A DNA stretch of 25,956 bases from Methanolobus sp. UBA32. Lineage in GTDB: Archaea > Halobacteriota > Methanosarcinia > Methanosarcinales > Methanosarcinaceae. Where the stretch lies: positions 1 to 25,956 of the forward strand of contig DAZF01000031.1 in NCBI GenBank assembly GCA_002507205.1, in the 5' to 3' direction. Position numbers and translations under genes: made by a program. Below are positions 15,588 to 23,899 of the stretch, one piece after another. Each line of letters opens with the position of its first letter. The stretch's first letter is position 1. The notes under the pieces were generated by a model. The model had not been told where the DNA came from, did not search any database, and saw only the letters and a list, made by a program, of their open reading frames with translations.

Positions 15588-16763
15588 TCACAGACTGTCA
15601 ACAAAAGCCCCGATACGCTCCAGAGCCTTCTCAATTTCTTCCCTGGAAGTTGCATATGAGCATCTGAGGAAACCTGTGCCGGCTTCACCGAATACATTGC
15701 CGGGAATTGTGACGACTTTCTGCTCGTTCAGCAGGCGTTCTGCGAACTGGTCGGAAGTTAAGCCAGTGTTCTTTACAGACGGGAAGGCATAGAATGCTCC
15801 TTTTGGCTCAAAACAGTCAAGTCCGATCTTGTTCAGGCCACTGACAATAAGATGTCTGCGGCGGTCGTAGTCACGGACCATCTTTTCCATTTCATTTGTG
15901 CCGTTCTTGAGGGCTTCGATTGCTCCGATCTGCGCAGTGATGGGAGCACAGAGCATGGAATACTGGTGTATCAGCATCATAACACTGATGATCTTCGGAG
16001 TGGCCATTGCATATGCCATCCTGAAACCAGTCATTGCGTATGCTTTGGAAAATCCATTCAGCAGGATAGTCCTGTCACGCATTCCTTCAAGGGAGGAGAA
16101 ACAGGTGTGTCCGCCATTGTATGTAAGGCAGTCATAGACCTCGTCGGATATGACCATTATGTCATGCTCGCAGACAACATCTGCGATGGCCTCGAGGTCC
16201 TTCCTGCCCATGGTAGCACCGGTAGGATTGTTAGGGTAATTGATAATAACAGCCTTGGTCTTGTCTGTAATAGCAGATTCAAGCTCCTCAGCAGTCAGTT
16301 TGAAATTGTTCTCCAGCTTCGTGGAAACGATTACAGGCACGCCGCCTGCAAACATCACAGAAGGCACATAGGCCACATATGAAGGTTGGACTACAATAAT
16401 CTCATCACCTGGATTGGTGATGGCACGAATTGCAACATCAAGAGCTTCACTGACACCTGAAGTTACCAGGATTTCGGAAGCCGGATTGTAGTCAACACCG
16501 TACTTAGTGGAAAAGAGATTTGAAATCTCCTCCCTCAGTTCAATGAGACCATAATTGGAAGTATATGAGGTTTCACCGCATTCCAGAGAATGTATGCACG
16601 CTTCCCTTATATGCCACGGAGTAACATAATCAGGTTCACCTACACCAAGAGAGATCACGTCATCTATCTCTGATGCAAGATCAAAATAACGGCGTATGCC
16701 CGATGGAGGGACTTTCTTCATAACATCCGCTACAAATTCCGAAGAGTTGCATGCTTTTCTCAT
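15588..16763 (-). CDS. PLP-dependent class I/II aminotransferase (aspartate aminotransferase-like)
   Basis: 391 residues, full length for the family. Visible signatures are Y-P-N-N-P-T-G at 176-182, S-D-E-V-Y at 206-210 whose Asp207 holds the pyridine nitrogen, and S-K at 239-240 with Lys240 forming the Schiff base, followed by G-F-R near 246-248 whose Arg binds the cofactor phosphate. The C-terminal F-L-R-C-S-Y region holds the substrate-carboxylate Arg. It transfers amino groups between an amino acid and a 2-oxo acid. The exact substrate cannot be read from sequence; aspartate, aromatic or branched-chain amino acids are possible. It starts 31 nt after an Lrp-type regulator on the same strand. 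ATG at 16763 has AGGATG upstream. Confidence 0.92.
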   Translation of the reverse strand: MRKACNSSEFVADVMKKVPPSGIRRYFDLASEIDDVISLGVGEPDYVTPWHIREACIHSLECGETSYTSNYGLIELREEISNLFSTKYGVDYNPASEILVTSGVSEALDVAIRAITNPGDEIIVVQPSYVAYVPSVMFAGGVPVIVSTKLENNFKLTAEELESAITDKTKAVIINYPNNPTGATMGRKDLEAIADVVCEHDIMVISDEVYDCLTYNGGHTCFSSLEGMRDRTILLNGFSKAYAMTGFRMAYAMATPKIISVMMLIHQYSMLCAPITAQIGAIEALKNGTNEMEKMVRDYDRRRHLIVSGLNKIGLDCFEPKGAFYAFPSVKNTGLTSDQFAERLLNEQKVVTIPGNVFGEAGTGFLRCSYATSREEIEKALERIGAFVDSL

Positions 16764-16794
16764 ATATTATACATCCTGTATGATATGACCCCTA

Positions 16795-17301
16795 TCAGGG
16801 AGTCACCAGTAAACGTGTAACATGGTCCTGCTCGTAGAGGATAACGCCATCCTCTTTATAAGTCTTCAGGACGAAATGAGTTGTTGTATGCTGAACCTGT
16901 TCAAGAGTGGAGATCTTCTCAGCAACAAAGAAAGCAACTTCCTTCATAGACTTACCAGACACGGTAAGTGAGAGATCGTACTGTCCCGAGAGCAGCCTTA
17001 CAGAGCGCACTTCAGGAAACTTGTACAGACGTTCAACAAGATCCTGGTATCCGAGCTTCCTCTCAAGGGTCACTTTAAGCTCGATGACCGCATAGACGTA
17101 CTCGTCGCCTGCCATATCCCAGTCAATGACAGTCTTGTACTTACGAATCACGCCAGCATCTTCCAGTTCCTTTACCTTCTTGCTAACCTCATCGGCAGTA
17201 AGTCCTGTCATGGTAGCAATTTTCTCATGACTTGTCCTTGCATCTTCTTCAAGGCATTCCAGAATATGACGAGTTTTATCATCCATATATAGCAACCCCA
17301 T
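16795..17301 (-). CDS. Lrp/AsnC family transcriptional regulator
   Basis: 168 residues. The N-terminal helix-turn-helix runs from I-L-E-C-L-E-E-D-A-R through E-K-I-A-T-M-T-G-L-T-A-D-E-V-S-K-K-V-K-E-L-E-D-A-G-V-I-R-K-Y. The C-terminal RAM/ligand-binding domain has F-P-E-V-R-S-V-R-L-L-S-G-Q-Y-D-L-S-L-T-V-S-G. It is placed just before an aminotransferase and probably senses an amino acid and controls that gene (inference). Two starts are possible: ATG at 17301, or ATG at 17286 preceded by GGGGT. A strong terminator separates it from rps8e upstream, so it needs its own promoter. The A/T-rich stretch just upstream could serve as a TATA element for a leaderless start. Confidence 0.9.
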   Translation of the reverse strand: MGLLYMDDKTRHILECLEEDARTSHEKIATMTGLTADEVSKKVKELEDAGVIRKYKTVIDWDMAGDEYVYAVIELKVTLERKLGYQDLVERLYKFPEVRSVRLLSGQYDLSLTVSGKSMKEVAFFVAEKISTLEQVQHTTTHFVLKTYKEDGVILYEQDHVTRLLVTP

Positions 17302-17330
17302 AATACCAGACGATCAAATTAAAAAATAAA

Positions 17331-17354
17331 AAAAAATGCTCGATTATTCGAGCA
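17331..17354 (-). terminator. Terminator overlapping the rps8e stop codon
   Basis: A perfect stem TGCTCGA (17337-17343)/TCGAGCA (17348-17354) with a 4-nt loop. On the minus strand nine consecutive T follow. The TAA stop (17346-17344) lies in the loop and the last sense codons form one arm. Confidence 0.8.
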
Positions 17355-17718
17355 ATACTGCGTTCACCACACCATCCTGACCAGGACGGCTTGTGATCTT
17401 TGCACTACCAAGAGATGTTGTGATAACAGAGCCCTTTGTAAGGATGTTACGCCTGATGTAGTGCTGATTTGCAGCATTTCCAGTCACGTTCTCGATACTG
17501 GCTGTCTGAGTCTTACCCTGTGAATCGGTTACATTTGCAACATTGCACTGGAGAAGTCTTACTTTCCTGTTTCCGCCTCTGGTTGAAATGTTCTTCCTCT
17601 TTGCTTCGTGAATGTGAGTATCAGCTGATTCACGACCAAGCTCGAATTTCCTCTTACCACGAGCCGTTTTGACTTTAGCACCCGTATATTTCCTTCTTGA
17701 TCTACCTTGCCATTTCAT
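17344..17718 (-). CDS. rps8e: 30S ribosomal protein S8e
   Basis: 124 residues, the normal length of the archaeal form. It starts with the highly conserved [13 protein letters not shown] and continues with [35 protein letters not shown], and ends [15 protein letters not shown] small-subunit ribosomal protein shared by archaea and eukaryotes. ATG at 17718 has GAGGATAT 0-2 nt or so upstream. It is expressed as a single gene, ended by a terminator built into its stop. Confidence 0.97.
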   Translation of the reverse strand: MKWQGRSRRKYTGAKVKTARGKRKFELGRESADTHIHEAKRKNISTRGGNRKVRLLQCNVANVTDSQGKTQTASIENVTGNAANQHYIRRNILTKGSVITTSLGSAKITSRPGQDGVVNAVLLE

Positions 17719-17920
17719 GATATATCCTCTTATGATTATTATGTAATTGTGAATGAATTACTATTAGCAATTCTGTTTAAATCTGGTATGATTTATGGAC
17801 GTTCCTTTAATAATAAGATGCTATATGAAGTTTTCGAGTGATTTCATAATGGTAGTCACATCAAAAAAGAAAGCATTGCAGATACAATTTGCCACTGCCC
17901 ACGATCAAGTATAGACAATT

Positions 17921-17930
17921 CATAAATAAT
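17921..17930 (+). promoter_or_regulatory. TATA box of rnz, leaderless start
   Basis: CATAAATAAT is centred 25 nt before the ATG at 17951, and no ribosome binding site precedes that ATG. Transcription probably starts at the start codon. Confidence 0.5.
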
Positions 17931-17950
17931 TCAAACACTTATATTGAGCT

Positions 17951-18871
17951 ATGCTTCGCATAATATTTCTTGGAACTGGAGGTTCACTCCCAACACCTGA
18001 ACGCAATCCATCTGCCATTATGGTCAACCGTGAAGGCGAGCTTATGCTTTTTGATTGTGGAGAAGGAACACAACAACAGATGATGCGGGCTAAGACTGGA
18101 ATGAAAGCATTGTCCTCCATATTCATAACACACTTCCATGCAGACCATATTCTTGGAATTCCCGGACTCATACAGACAATGTCATTCCACGGAAGAACTG
18201 AGCCTTTGAAGATATATGGCCCCCACTGGGTGCATGAATTCGCCAAAATACTCAGTGCCCTTGGCTACTATAAACTGCGTTTTGAGATCGATGCCATCGA
18301 CCTTAATCCCGGAGATATAATCAAAAGAGATGATTACTCCATAATGGCCTTAAAAACAGAACACAGCATACCCAGTTTGGGGTACGCGCTTATAGAGAAT
18401 GAACGAATTGGAAAGTTCAATCGTCAGAAAGCCATCGATCTGGGAGTTGAACCGGGACCACTCTTTTCCAAACTTCACCGAGGAGAATCAGTAGAATTGG
18501 ATGGTAAAGTCATTCACTCAAAAGACGTAGTCGGAGAAAGCCGCCCTGGAAGGAAAATAGTTTACACTGGAGATACCCGACCCTGCAAAGCCATACTTGA
18601 AGCCAGCAAGGACGCTGATCTGCTGATACACGATTCCACACTTGCAAGCGACCAGCAGGAATGGGCAATTGAATCCATGCATTCAACTGCCCAGGAAGCC
18701 GCTGCCCTGGCAAAGGAAGCAAACGTGCTAAAACTCGTACTTACACATATAAGCTCCAGATATTCAGACGATGCAAGTCAGCTATTTGAAGAAGCTAAAG
18801 ACATTTTCGAAAATGTGGTTGTCGCCGAGGACATGATGGAACTTGACATCCCATACAGGGATAAAAAATGA
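17951..18871 (+). CDS. rnz: Ribonuclease Z (tRNA 3' processing endonuclease)
   Basis: 306 residues, the short RNase Z form. It removes 3' trailers from pre-tRNAs. The metallo-beta-lactamase motif is H-F-H-A-D-H at 61-66, preceded by F-D-C-G-E-G-T. Further zinc ligands appear in E-H-S-I-P-S-L-G, Y-T-G-D-T-R-P and the C-terminal L-T-H-I-S-S-R-Y. The G-rich N terminus, F-L-G-T-G-G-S-L-P-T-P-E-R-N-P, is typical of tRNase Z. The flexible exosite arm is present (about 155-185). It is convergent with the small gene at 18902. Confidence 0.95.
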   Translation: MLRIIFLGTGGSLPTPERNPSAIMVNREGELMLFDCGEGTQQQMMRAKTGMKALSSIFITHFHADHILGIPGLIQTMSFHGRTEPLKIYGPHWVHEFAKILSALGYYKLRFEIDAIDLNPGDIIKRDDYSIMALKTEHSIPSLGYALIENERIGKFNRQKAIDLGVEPGPLFSKLHRGESVELDGKVIHSKDVVGESRPGRKIVYTGDTRPCKAILEASKDADLLIHDSTLASDQQEWAIESMHSTAQEAAALAKEANVLKLVLTHISSRYSDDASQLFEEAKDIFENVVVAEDMMELDIPYRDKK

Positions 18872-18901
18872 ATAAATGAATAAGATTATGAAAAATAAAA
18901 T

Positions 18902-19168
18902 TTAAAGGAAGGTCCAGTCAAGCCGCTGGTTGTCAGCATCATAGAGGGAAACTTCCATGGTAATTTCTTCAAGTTCATACGGAAGGAGTTTTGCACCTAT
19001 ATAGAGAATGTCACCCGGACCATAATTAAAACCTTCTGCCTTGACCTTTCCGAAATATACACGTCCTCCAGATTCGATCTCCTGGACAACTACTCCTTTC
19101 CACATAAGGGAGTCAATCACATTAACGACAACGCATTCAAATCTGTCAGACTCATTTACTTCAGACAT
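18902..19168 (-). CDS. Small conserved-looking protein of unknown function
   Basis: 88 residues, acidic, predicted mostly beta: F-E-C-V-V-V-N-V-I-D, G-V-V-V-Q-E-I-E-S-G-G-R-V-Y-F-G-K-V-K, G-P-G-D-I-L-Y-I-G-A-K, I-T-M-E-V-S-L-Y-D. The pattern could fit a small barrel, but no family is recognised. It lies 38 nt behind the AAA ATPase on the same strand and has GGGGG 5 nt before its ATG, so it is probably co-transcribed. A T-rich run after the stop (TTTTATTTTTC on the minus strand) may end the transcript. Confidence 0.75.
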   Translation of the reverse strand: MSEVNESDRFECVVVNVIDSLMWKGVVVQEIESGGRVYFGKVKAEGFNYGPGDILYIGAKLLPYELEEITMEVSLYDADNQRLDWTFL

Positions 19169-19206
19169 AATCCCCCGATATATTTGCCAGGTTTAAAAAG
19201 ATATCC

Positions 19207-20334
19207 TTAAATGTACATACGGTCTGAATTTGATGGCTGAGGAATGTTCTTTAGTTTCTTGACAGAAGCAAGCAGATCATCCTGAGTTACACCCTCTCTG
19301 TCCTCTATAATAACATTGTGAAGTGCAGTCTTAAGAACTTTGCCAACAAGATCCCTTCCGGAAAGCCCCCCGGTCATCTTCGCTATTGCCTTAAGGTCAA
19401 CATCTTTTGCAGGAATGGGGAAGGTTTGTACGTTGGACTCTAGAATTTCAAGACGTTCTTTTTCATCAGGCAGTGTAAACTCGATCTCTTCTTCAAATCT
19501 GCTTCTAACAGCAGGATCTATCGTATCTGTACGGTTGGTAGCCCCAATTGTGCATACCCCCGGACGCTCGACAATACCATCCATCTCTGTAAGCAGTGCA
19601 TTTACGATCTCTGCAACATCCCCACGCAATTCCTGATGCCTGCGGTCAAGAGCAATGGCATCCAGTTCATCAATGAAAAGAATGCATGGTGCCATTTCCT
19701 GTGCCCTCTCATACAACTGGTGTATCTGCCGGGCGCCCTCACCTACAAATTCACCGATGAGTTCTGTAGCCTTTACAGGAATAATGGGCACATGAGCTTT
19801 ATTTGCCAGTGCTTTTGCAAGCATTGTCTTACCGGTACCGGATGGTCCGAAAAAGAGGACATTTCGTGGCGCCCATTTTCCAAATTTATCAGGTGCTTCC
19901 AGAAAACGTTCTATCAGTTTGCATTTCTTACGTGCATTTTGCTGACCTATGACATCATCAAAGGTGACATCACTTCTAAACTCTACCGTAGGAACATTAC
20001 TCGCAACCGTATCCCGGACAATAATGTGAGTATTCTGCCCGATAACCGAACCAGGAGGTTCAACGTCAGCAACCTTATATGCAAAATCAGGGTACATGCG
20101 GCGGTCAAAAAGATAATCACCTTTATGCGCTTTGTAACCTTTCCACTGCTCTCTGGCATAATGTTCAAAAACGCCAGGATCCGTGATCTCGGGGTATTCA
20201 TCAAGAATACTGGCCATAGGATAACCTGCCGGTTCCATGACAAGGAACTCCGCCGTACACTCTGCCGGTTCGGTATTTGATTCACGAGTAGATTTAGAGC
20301 TAGTTTTCTGAGCGGTACGTACTATAAATATCAT
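19207..20334 (-). CDS. AAA family ATPase (26S-protease-regulatory-subunit-like)
   Basis: 375 residues with one classic AAA domain. Walker A is GPSGTGKT (163-170), Walker B is ILFIDELDA (218-226), sensor 1 is the Asn in ATNRTD (267), and arginine-finger residues are in V-R-S-R-F (277, 279). A C-terminal lid has G-G-L-S-G-R-D-L-V. The first ~115 residues are a non-AAA region with no recognised domain (Y-P-E-I-T-D-P-G-V-F-E-H-Y-A-R-E-Q-W-K-G-Y). It is shorter than CDC48 and lacks the coiled coil and OB domain order of the proteasome-activating nucleotidase. Similar small AAA proteins occur in many methanogens with unknown substrates; an unfolding or remodelling role is inferred. ATG at 20334. 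Confidence 0.88.
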   Translation of the reverse strand: MIFIVRTAQKTSSKSTRESNTEPAECTAEFLVMEPAGYPMASILDEYPEITDPGVFEHYAREQWKGYKAHKGDYLFDRRMYPDFAYKVADVEPPGSVIGQNTHIIVRDTVASNVPTVEFRSDVTFDDVIGQQNARKKCKLIERFLEAPDKFGKWAPRNVLFFGPSGTGKTMLAKALANKAHVPIIPVKATELIGEFVGEGARQIHQLYERAQEMAPCILFIDELDAIALDRRHQELRGDVAEIVNALLTEMDGIVERPGVCTIGATNRTDTIDPAVRSRFEEEIEFTLPDEKERLEILESNVQTFPIPAKDVDLKAIAKMTGGLSGRDLVGKVLKTALHNVIIEDREGVTQDDLLASVKKLKNIPQPSNSDRMYI

Positions 20335-20476
20335 CTCTTTTTTCTTCTAATAACTAAATGAATTAAGGAAACTATTAAATCTAACCCTTAAAGGTTTCGG
20401 AACGAACAACAGATTTAAACTTCAAAATATACAAACGAATAATAAATATACTAATTGAAATAATATATATAACTGG
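20335..20476. promoter_or_regulatory. Divergent promoter region, AAA ATPase / sensor kinase
   Basis: AT-rich. TTTAATAG on the minus strand (~20373-20380) fits the ATPase. TAATATATATAAC (20461-20473) and AATAAATATAC (~20440-20450) fit the kinase. The first would put the kinase start downstream of the ATG at 20477, favouring the ATG at 20504 instead. Confidence 0.4.
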
Positions 20477-22708
20477 ATGAAAAATGAACATACGATAAAG
20501 AACATGAAAATAACAGGTGTTGCAAACACCGTATTTCTTTTGATTGTTTGCATACTGGGATTCGTATTACTTGCACCATTCATAATTGCAAAGGATACAA
20601 ACTCCATAATTGTCAGTTCTGTTCTGATAGTATTCACGTTTATAGCCATAATCTATGCCAGCAACCATATAGAAAAAAAGAACATCGAGCTGGAAACAAA
20701 GATCACTGAACTGGACGACAAACGCGAAGAACTTGAATACCTTGTAAAACGCAACGCAAAGATAGAGGCAATGATATCTTCACTCATATCGATGTTCATC
20801 ACACCTAAAGATATTGATGGTACCATACAGGAAGCATTAGAGAGAGCAGCTACACTCTGTGATTCTGATGAAAGTACCCTGTTCCTGTTTAAGAATAATA
20901 GTAATCCGTACATCTCACATCAATGGAATAAAAATCAGGCTCATAAAAGCATTTTTGAAAACGTAGGTTTTTCGAACTTTCCATGGATAAAAGAAAAACT
21001 GAAGAGAAAAGAAATAATCATCATCTCAAAAGATACTAAACTTCGTGAAAATGCAGACCTGGAACGGAATACCATCATTTCAAGCGGATTGCAGTCTCTC
21101 CTAATAGTACCCGTGGAATCGAACGGCGAATCAATAGGATTCATCAGCATCGAAAATAATAATTTAGCCGATGCATGTTTCCAGGAATATTCCCAGACGC
21201 TGAAAGTGGTCTCTGAACTTATAAGCATGGCATTGAATCACAGATCATTCCTCAAAGACATAGCTCTTTTCAAGGACCTAGTAAACAGATCCAATGACTT
21301 TATCTTTGTTATTGACATGGAAAAGAACATCATTATAGATGTAAATGAAACAGCATGCCAGGAACTCGGATACACCAGAGAGGAAATTCTCAGTATGGAA
21401 GAACGGGACATCCATTTACTTTTCAATGATAAATTCTGGGAAAATGACCTTAGAAACCTCTTTGGAGATAGTTATCTGGAACCCAACAAAATACTGACAA
21501 GAAAAGATGGAAGCATATTACACGCCGAAATAAATGTCACTTATTCTACCATGGACCAGTATGATTATGCCCTTGCGATCGTACATGACATGACAAAGCG
21601 TAGAGATATTGAAAGCATACTTGCAAAGACAAAAGAAGTTATGCAACTGGCACTTGAAGGTGCAAATCTTGGAACATGGGACTGGAATCTCAAGACAAAT
21701 GAGGTCATGTACGATGAACGTTGGGCCGAAATGATAGGATATGATCTATCAGACATCGAAGGTAATATTGAAAGCTGGAGAAAGTTGACCTGCCCTGACG
21801 ACCTTGAAAAAGTGCATGAAAATATCAATGAACACCTGGAAGGAAAGACACCTTTCTTTGAGTCTGAATTCAGGGTGAAGAATAGCAAAGGAAAGTGGCA
21901 GTGGATACTTGCCAGAGGTAAGTTGACAGAATGGGACAAAAACAATGAACCATTCAGGTTCACAGGAACTACAATGGACCTTGACGAGAGAAAAAGAGTA
22001 GAAGAAGAGCTTCTCCGTTCAAATGAGCTAAAAGACCTGTTCACAGACATAATGCGCCATGACATCCTCAATCCAGCAGGAAACATCAAAGGCTATTTAG
22101 AATTACTTTATGAGATGGAAGATGACCCCATAAAAACAAAATATATCATGAATCTACAAAGGAACAATAACAAGCTTATTGACATGATCGAGACAGCCGC
22201 TCAATTTGCCAAATTGGAATCCATAGATGAACTGGACCTTGCCAGAATGGATATCAAAATCATCCTGGAGAATGTGATAGAACAATTCGATCAGCGCCTT
22301 CTGGAAAAGAATATGGAAATTGAATTGAAAGTAAGCGACAGTTGTTTCGCTATGCTTAATCCTATTGTAGAAGAGATCTTTTCCAACTATATATCAAACG
22401 CCATAAAATACAGCCCGGAAAACACAAGGATCATCGTGGATGTGATCGACTCCAACTACCAATGGAAAGTAACCGTGACTGATTTTGGAGAAGGAATATC
22501 AGATGAGGCTAAACCACTTGTATTTGACCGTTTCAAACGAGTAAATAAAACTGGAGTAAAAGGCAGTGGACTCGGACTTGCCATTGTCAAAAAAACAGCT
22601 GAACTTCTTGGAGGAACGGTGGGTGTTGAAGATAATCCTGAAGGAACGGGCAGTATGTTCTGGGTCAGGCTGAAAAAATGCCAAACTGATCCTGAAATTG
22701 AAAACTGA
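20477..22708 (+). CDS. Membrane sensor histidine kinase (2TM-GAF-PAS-PAS)
   Basis: 743 residues. Two membrane helices (about 15-38 and 43-62) form a hairpin with almost no extracytoplasmic loop, followed by a coiled coil (63-95). A GAF-like domain spans 105-255, PAS 262-380, and a second PAS/PAC 385-508 ending F-T-G-T-T-M-D-L-D-E-R-K-R. HisKA has the variant H-box I-M-R-H-D-I-L-N-P with His528, typical of archaeal kinases. The HATPase domain has N-Y-I-S-N-A-I-K-Y-S, D-F-G-E-G-I and G-S-G-L-G-L-A-I-V. With no outside loop, sensing is likely intracellular through GAF or PAS. No partner response regulator is in the window. Start may be 20504 rather than 20477. Confidence 0.93.
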   Translation: MKNEHTIKNMKITGVANTVFLLIVCILGFVLLAPFIIAKDTNSIIVSSVLIVFTFIAIIYASNHIEKKNIELETKITELDDKREELEYLVKRNAKIEAMISSLISMFITPKDIDGTIQEALERAATLCDSDESTLFLFKNNSNPYISHQWNKNQAHKSIFENVGFSNFPWIKEKLKRKEIIIISKDTKLRENADLERNTIISSGLQSLLIVPVESNGESIGFISIENNNLADACFQEYSQTLKVVSELISMALNHRSFLKDIALFKDLVNRSNDFIFVIDMEKNIIIDVNETACQELGYTREEILSMEERDIHLLFNDKFWENDLRNLFGDSYLEPNKILTRKDGSILHAEINVTYSTMDQYDYALAIVHDMTKRRDIESILAKTKEVMQLALEGANLGTWDWNLKTNEVMYDERWAEMIGYDLSDIEGNIESWRKLTCPDDLEKVHENINEHLEGKTPFFESEFRVKNSKGKWQWILARGKLTEWDKNNEPFRFTGTTMDLDERKRVEEELLRSNELKDLFTDIMRHDILNPAGNIKGYLELLYEMEDDPIKTKYIMNLQRNNNKLIDMIETAAQFAKLESIDELDLARMDIKIILENVIEQFDQRLLEKNMEIELKVSDSCFAMLNPIVEEIFSNYISNAIKYSPENTRIIVDVIDSNYQWKVTVTDFGEGISDEAKPLVFDRFKRVNKTGVKGSGLGLAIVKKTAELLGGTVGVEDNPEGTGSMFWVRLKKCQTDPEIEN

Positions 22709-22744
22709 TTAAAATAGCATGCCTTGTCTTTATGCCCCATTAAC

Positions 22745-22793
22745 TTTAATAAAGATAGACCTATCAGAGCCAATTGATAATTTAATATCAATT
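22745..22793 (+). promoter_or_regulatory. thi4 promoter with 8-bp inverted repeat
   Basis: TATA-like CTTTAATAAAG (~22744-22754) predicts a start near 22775. A perfect inverted repeat AATTGATA (22772-22779)/TATCAATT (22786-22793) with a 6-nt spacer overlaps that point and ends just before the ribosome binding site GATGAGG. It fits a repressor operator or a short leader hairpin. Halophilic archaea use the repressor ThiR on thi4, a possible parallel. Confidence 0.45.
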
Positions 22794-22809
22794 CTGATGA
22801 GGAAATAAA

Positions 22810-23595
22810 ATGGAACTGGACGAAATCGTTATTACAAGAGCTATAGTTGATGAATTTTCAAAGGTTTTTCTTGATTATACTGATGTGGACGTGGCACTCG
22901 TAGGAGGAGGACCTGCAAATCTGGTTGCCGCCAAATATCTTGGAGAGGCAGGGTTAAAAACTGTTCTTTTTGAGAAAAAACTCTCAATTGGAGGAGGAAT
23001 GTGGGGAGGAGGGATGATGTTCCCCAGAATAGTCGTCCAGGAAGAGGCAAAACATATCCTTGATGAATTCGGAATTAACTACCACGAATACGAAAAAGGA
23101 TACTATGTTGCAAGCTCCATAGAGTCTGTCGCAAAGCTGATATGCGGTGCAACCGAGGCAGGTGTGGAGATATTCAATCTCATTGATGTAGAAGATGTGA
23201 TGATACGTGAGAATGACAAAGTTTGCGGCCTTGTCATCAACTGGGGGCCGGTTTCCATGGCACGCCTTCACGTAGACCCTCTTGCAATACGCGCAAAGAT
23301 AGTTATTGATGGAACAGGTCATGATGCAGGAGTATGCAGCACCGTCCAGCGTAAAGTCCCGGGCGCAGAACTTGGCGAGCTGGGTGTTGTCGGAGAAAAA
23401 CCCATGTGGGCTGATGTAGGAGAGCGTATGCTGATGGAAACTACAAAAGAAGTATATCCAGGGCTCATAGTCACAGGAATGGCAGCTAATGCCGTTGCAG
23501 GTGCACCTCGAATGGGACCGGTCTTTGGCGGAATGATGCTGTCCGGCAAAAAAGCTGCGGAAATTGCGATTGAGATATTGAAAAAACAAGATTGA
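22810..23595 (+). CDS. thi4: Sulfide-dependent adenosine diphosphate thiazole synthase (archaeal Thi4)
   Basis: 261 residues. Builds the thiazole half of thiamine from NAD, glycine and a sulfur donor. FAD/NAD-binding G-G-G-P-A-N is at 32-37, L-F-E-K-K-L at the end of the second strand, then G-G-G-M-W-G-G-G-M at 61-69, and a C-terminal G-M-A-A-N-A-V with [15 protein letters not shown]. In the L-H-V-D-P block His154 stands where yeast Thi4 has the sacrificial sulfur-donor Cys. That marks the archaeal, catalytic form that uses free sulfide, as shown for the Methanocaldococcus enzyme. The ATG has GATGAGG upstream. It is monocistronic. Confidence 0.95.
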   Translation: MELDEIVITRAIVDEFSKVFLDYTDVDVALVGGGPANLVAAKYLGEAGLKTVLFEKKLSIGGGMWGGGMMFPRIVVQEEAKHILDEFGINYHEYEKGYYVASSIESVAKLICGATEAGVEIFNLIDVEDVMIRENDKVCGLVINWGPVSMARLHVDPLAIRAKIVIDGTGHDAGVCSTVQRKVPGAELGELGVVGEKPMWADVGERMLMETTKEVYPGLIVTGMAANAVAGAPRMGPVFGGMMLSGKKAAEIAIEILKKQD

Positions 23596-23675
23596 ATATA
23601 AATAAAACAAGTCGGGAACACGTGCATAAAATATTTTCTAATGAAAAGATTTATGTAAGAAACGGACATCTATAG

Positions 23676-23696
23676 GGTGCTTTCAAGGAAAGCACC
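23676..23696 (+). other. Perfect hairpin in the tRNA-His leader
   Basis: GGTGCTTTC (23676-23684)/GAAAGCACC (23688-23696), nine pairs with a 3-nt loop, ending 8 nt before the tRNA. A TATA-like TTTATGTA (23650-23657) predicts a start at about 23679, so the hairpin would form the very 5' end of the pre-tRNA. It is not followed by a T run, so it is unlikely to be a terminator of thi4. Confidence 0.65.
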
Positions 23697-23704
23697 TACT
23701 TCGT

Positions 23705-23779
23705 GCCGGGGTAGGGTAGCGGTTATCCTGTAGCCCTGTGGAGGCTACGATTCGAGTTCGATTCTCGATCCCGGCCCCA
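23705..23779 (+). tRNA. tRNA-His (anticodon GUG)
   Basis: A full cloverleaf of 75 nt with CCA encoded. Acceptor stem GCCGGGG/TCCCGGC (one G-U), D loop AGCGGTTA with GG, anticodon stem TAGCC/GGCTA with loop CTGTGGA (anticodon 23738-23740), 4-nt variable loop, T stem TCGAG/CTCGA with loop TTCGATT. The discriminator is C73, as in tRNA-His. The D stem has a G10-U25 and a mismatch at 13-22. The base before G1 is T, so the G-1 that identifies tRNA-His is not encoded and would have to be added after transcription. Confidence 0.95.
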
Positions 23780-23898
23780 TAAACTTATTTTACTGATCCT
23801 GATTGGAAACAATACAATAAATAGCTTGTCAATTTCTTATTTTCCAATATCCTGACCCAATATTCAGGCACATTAGATAACACTACGTGTGCCAGATA
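23780..23898. other. Intergenic region after tRNA-His with hairpins
   Basis: No ORF. T-rich just after the tRNA. Inverted repeats CCTGA/TCAGG (~23850-23868) and GGCACA (23867-23872)/TGTGCC (23888-23893) overlap by two bases and so exclude each other. Confidence 0.35.
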
Positions 23899-23899
23899 T

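Noticed and set aside
19636..20280. 214-residue plus-strand frame opposite the AAA ATPase
   Set aside because: The minus strand carries intact Walker A, Walker B and sensor motifs; the plus-strand product resembles nothing.
22984..23669. Minus-strand frames opposite thi4
   Set aside because: The Thi4 product is complete and conserved; the opposite frames are Cys/His-rich shadows without a start site.
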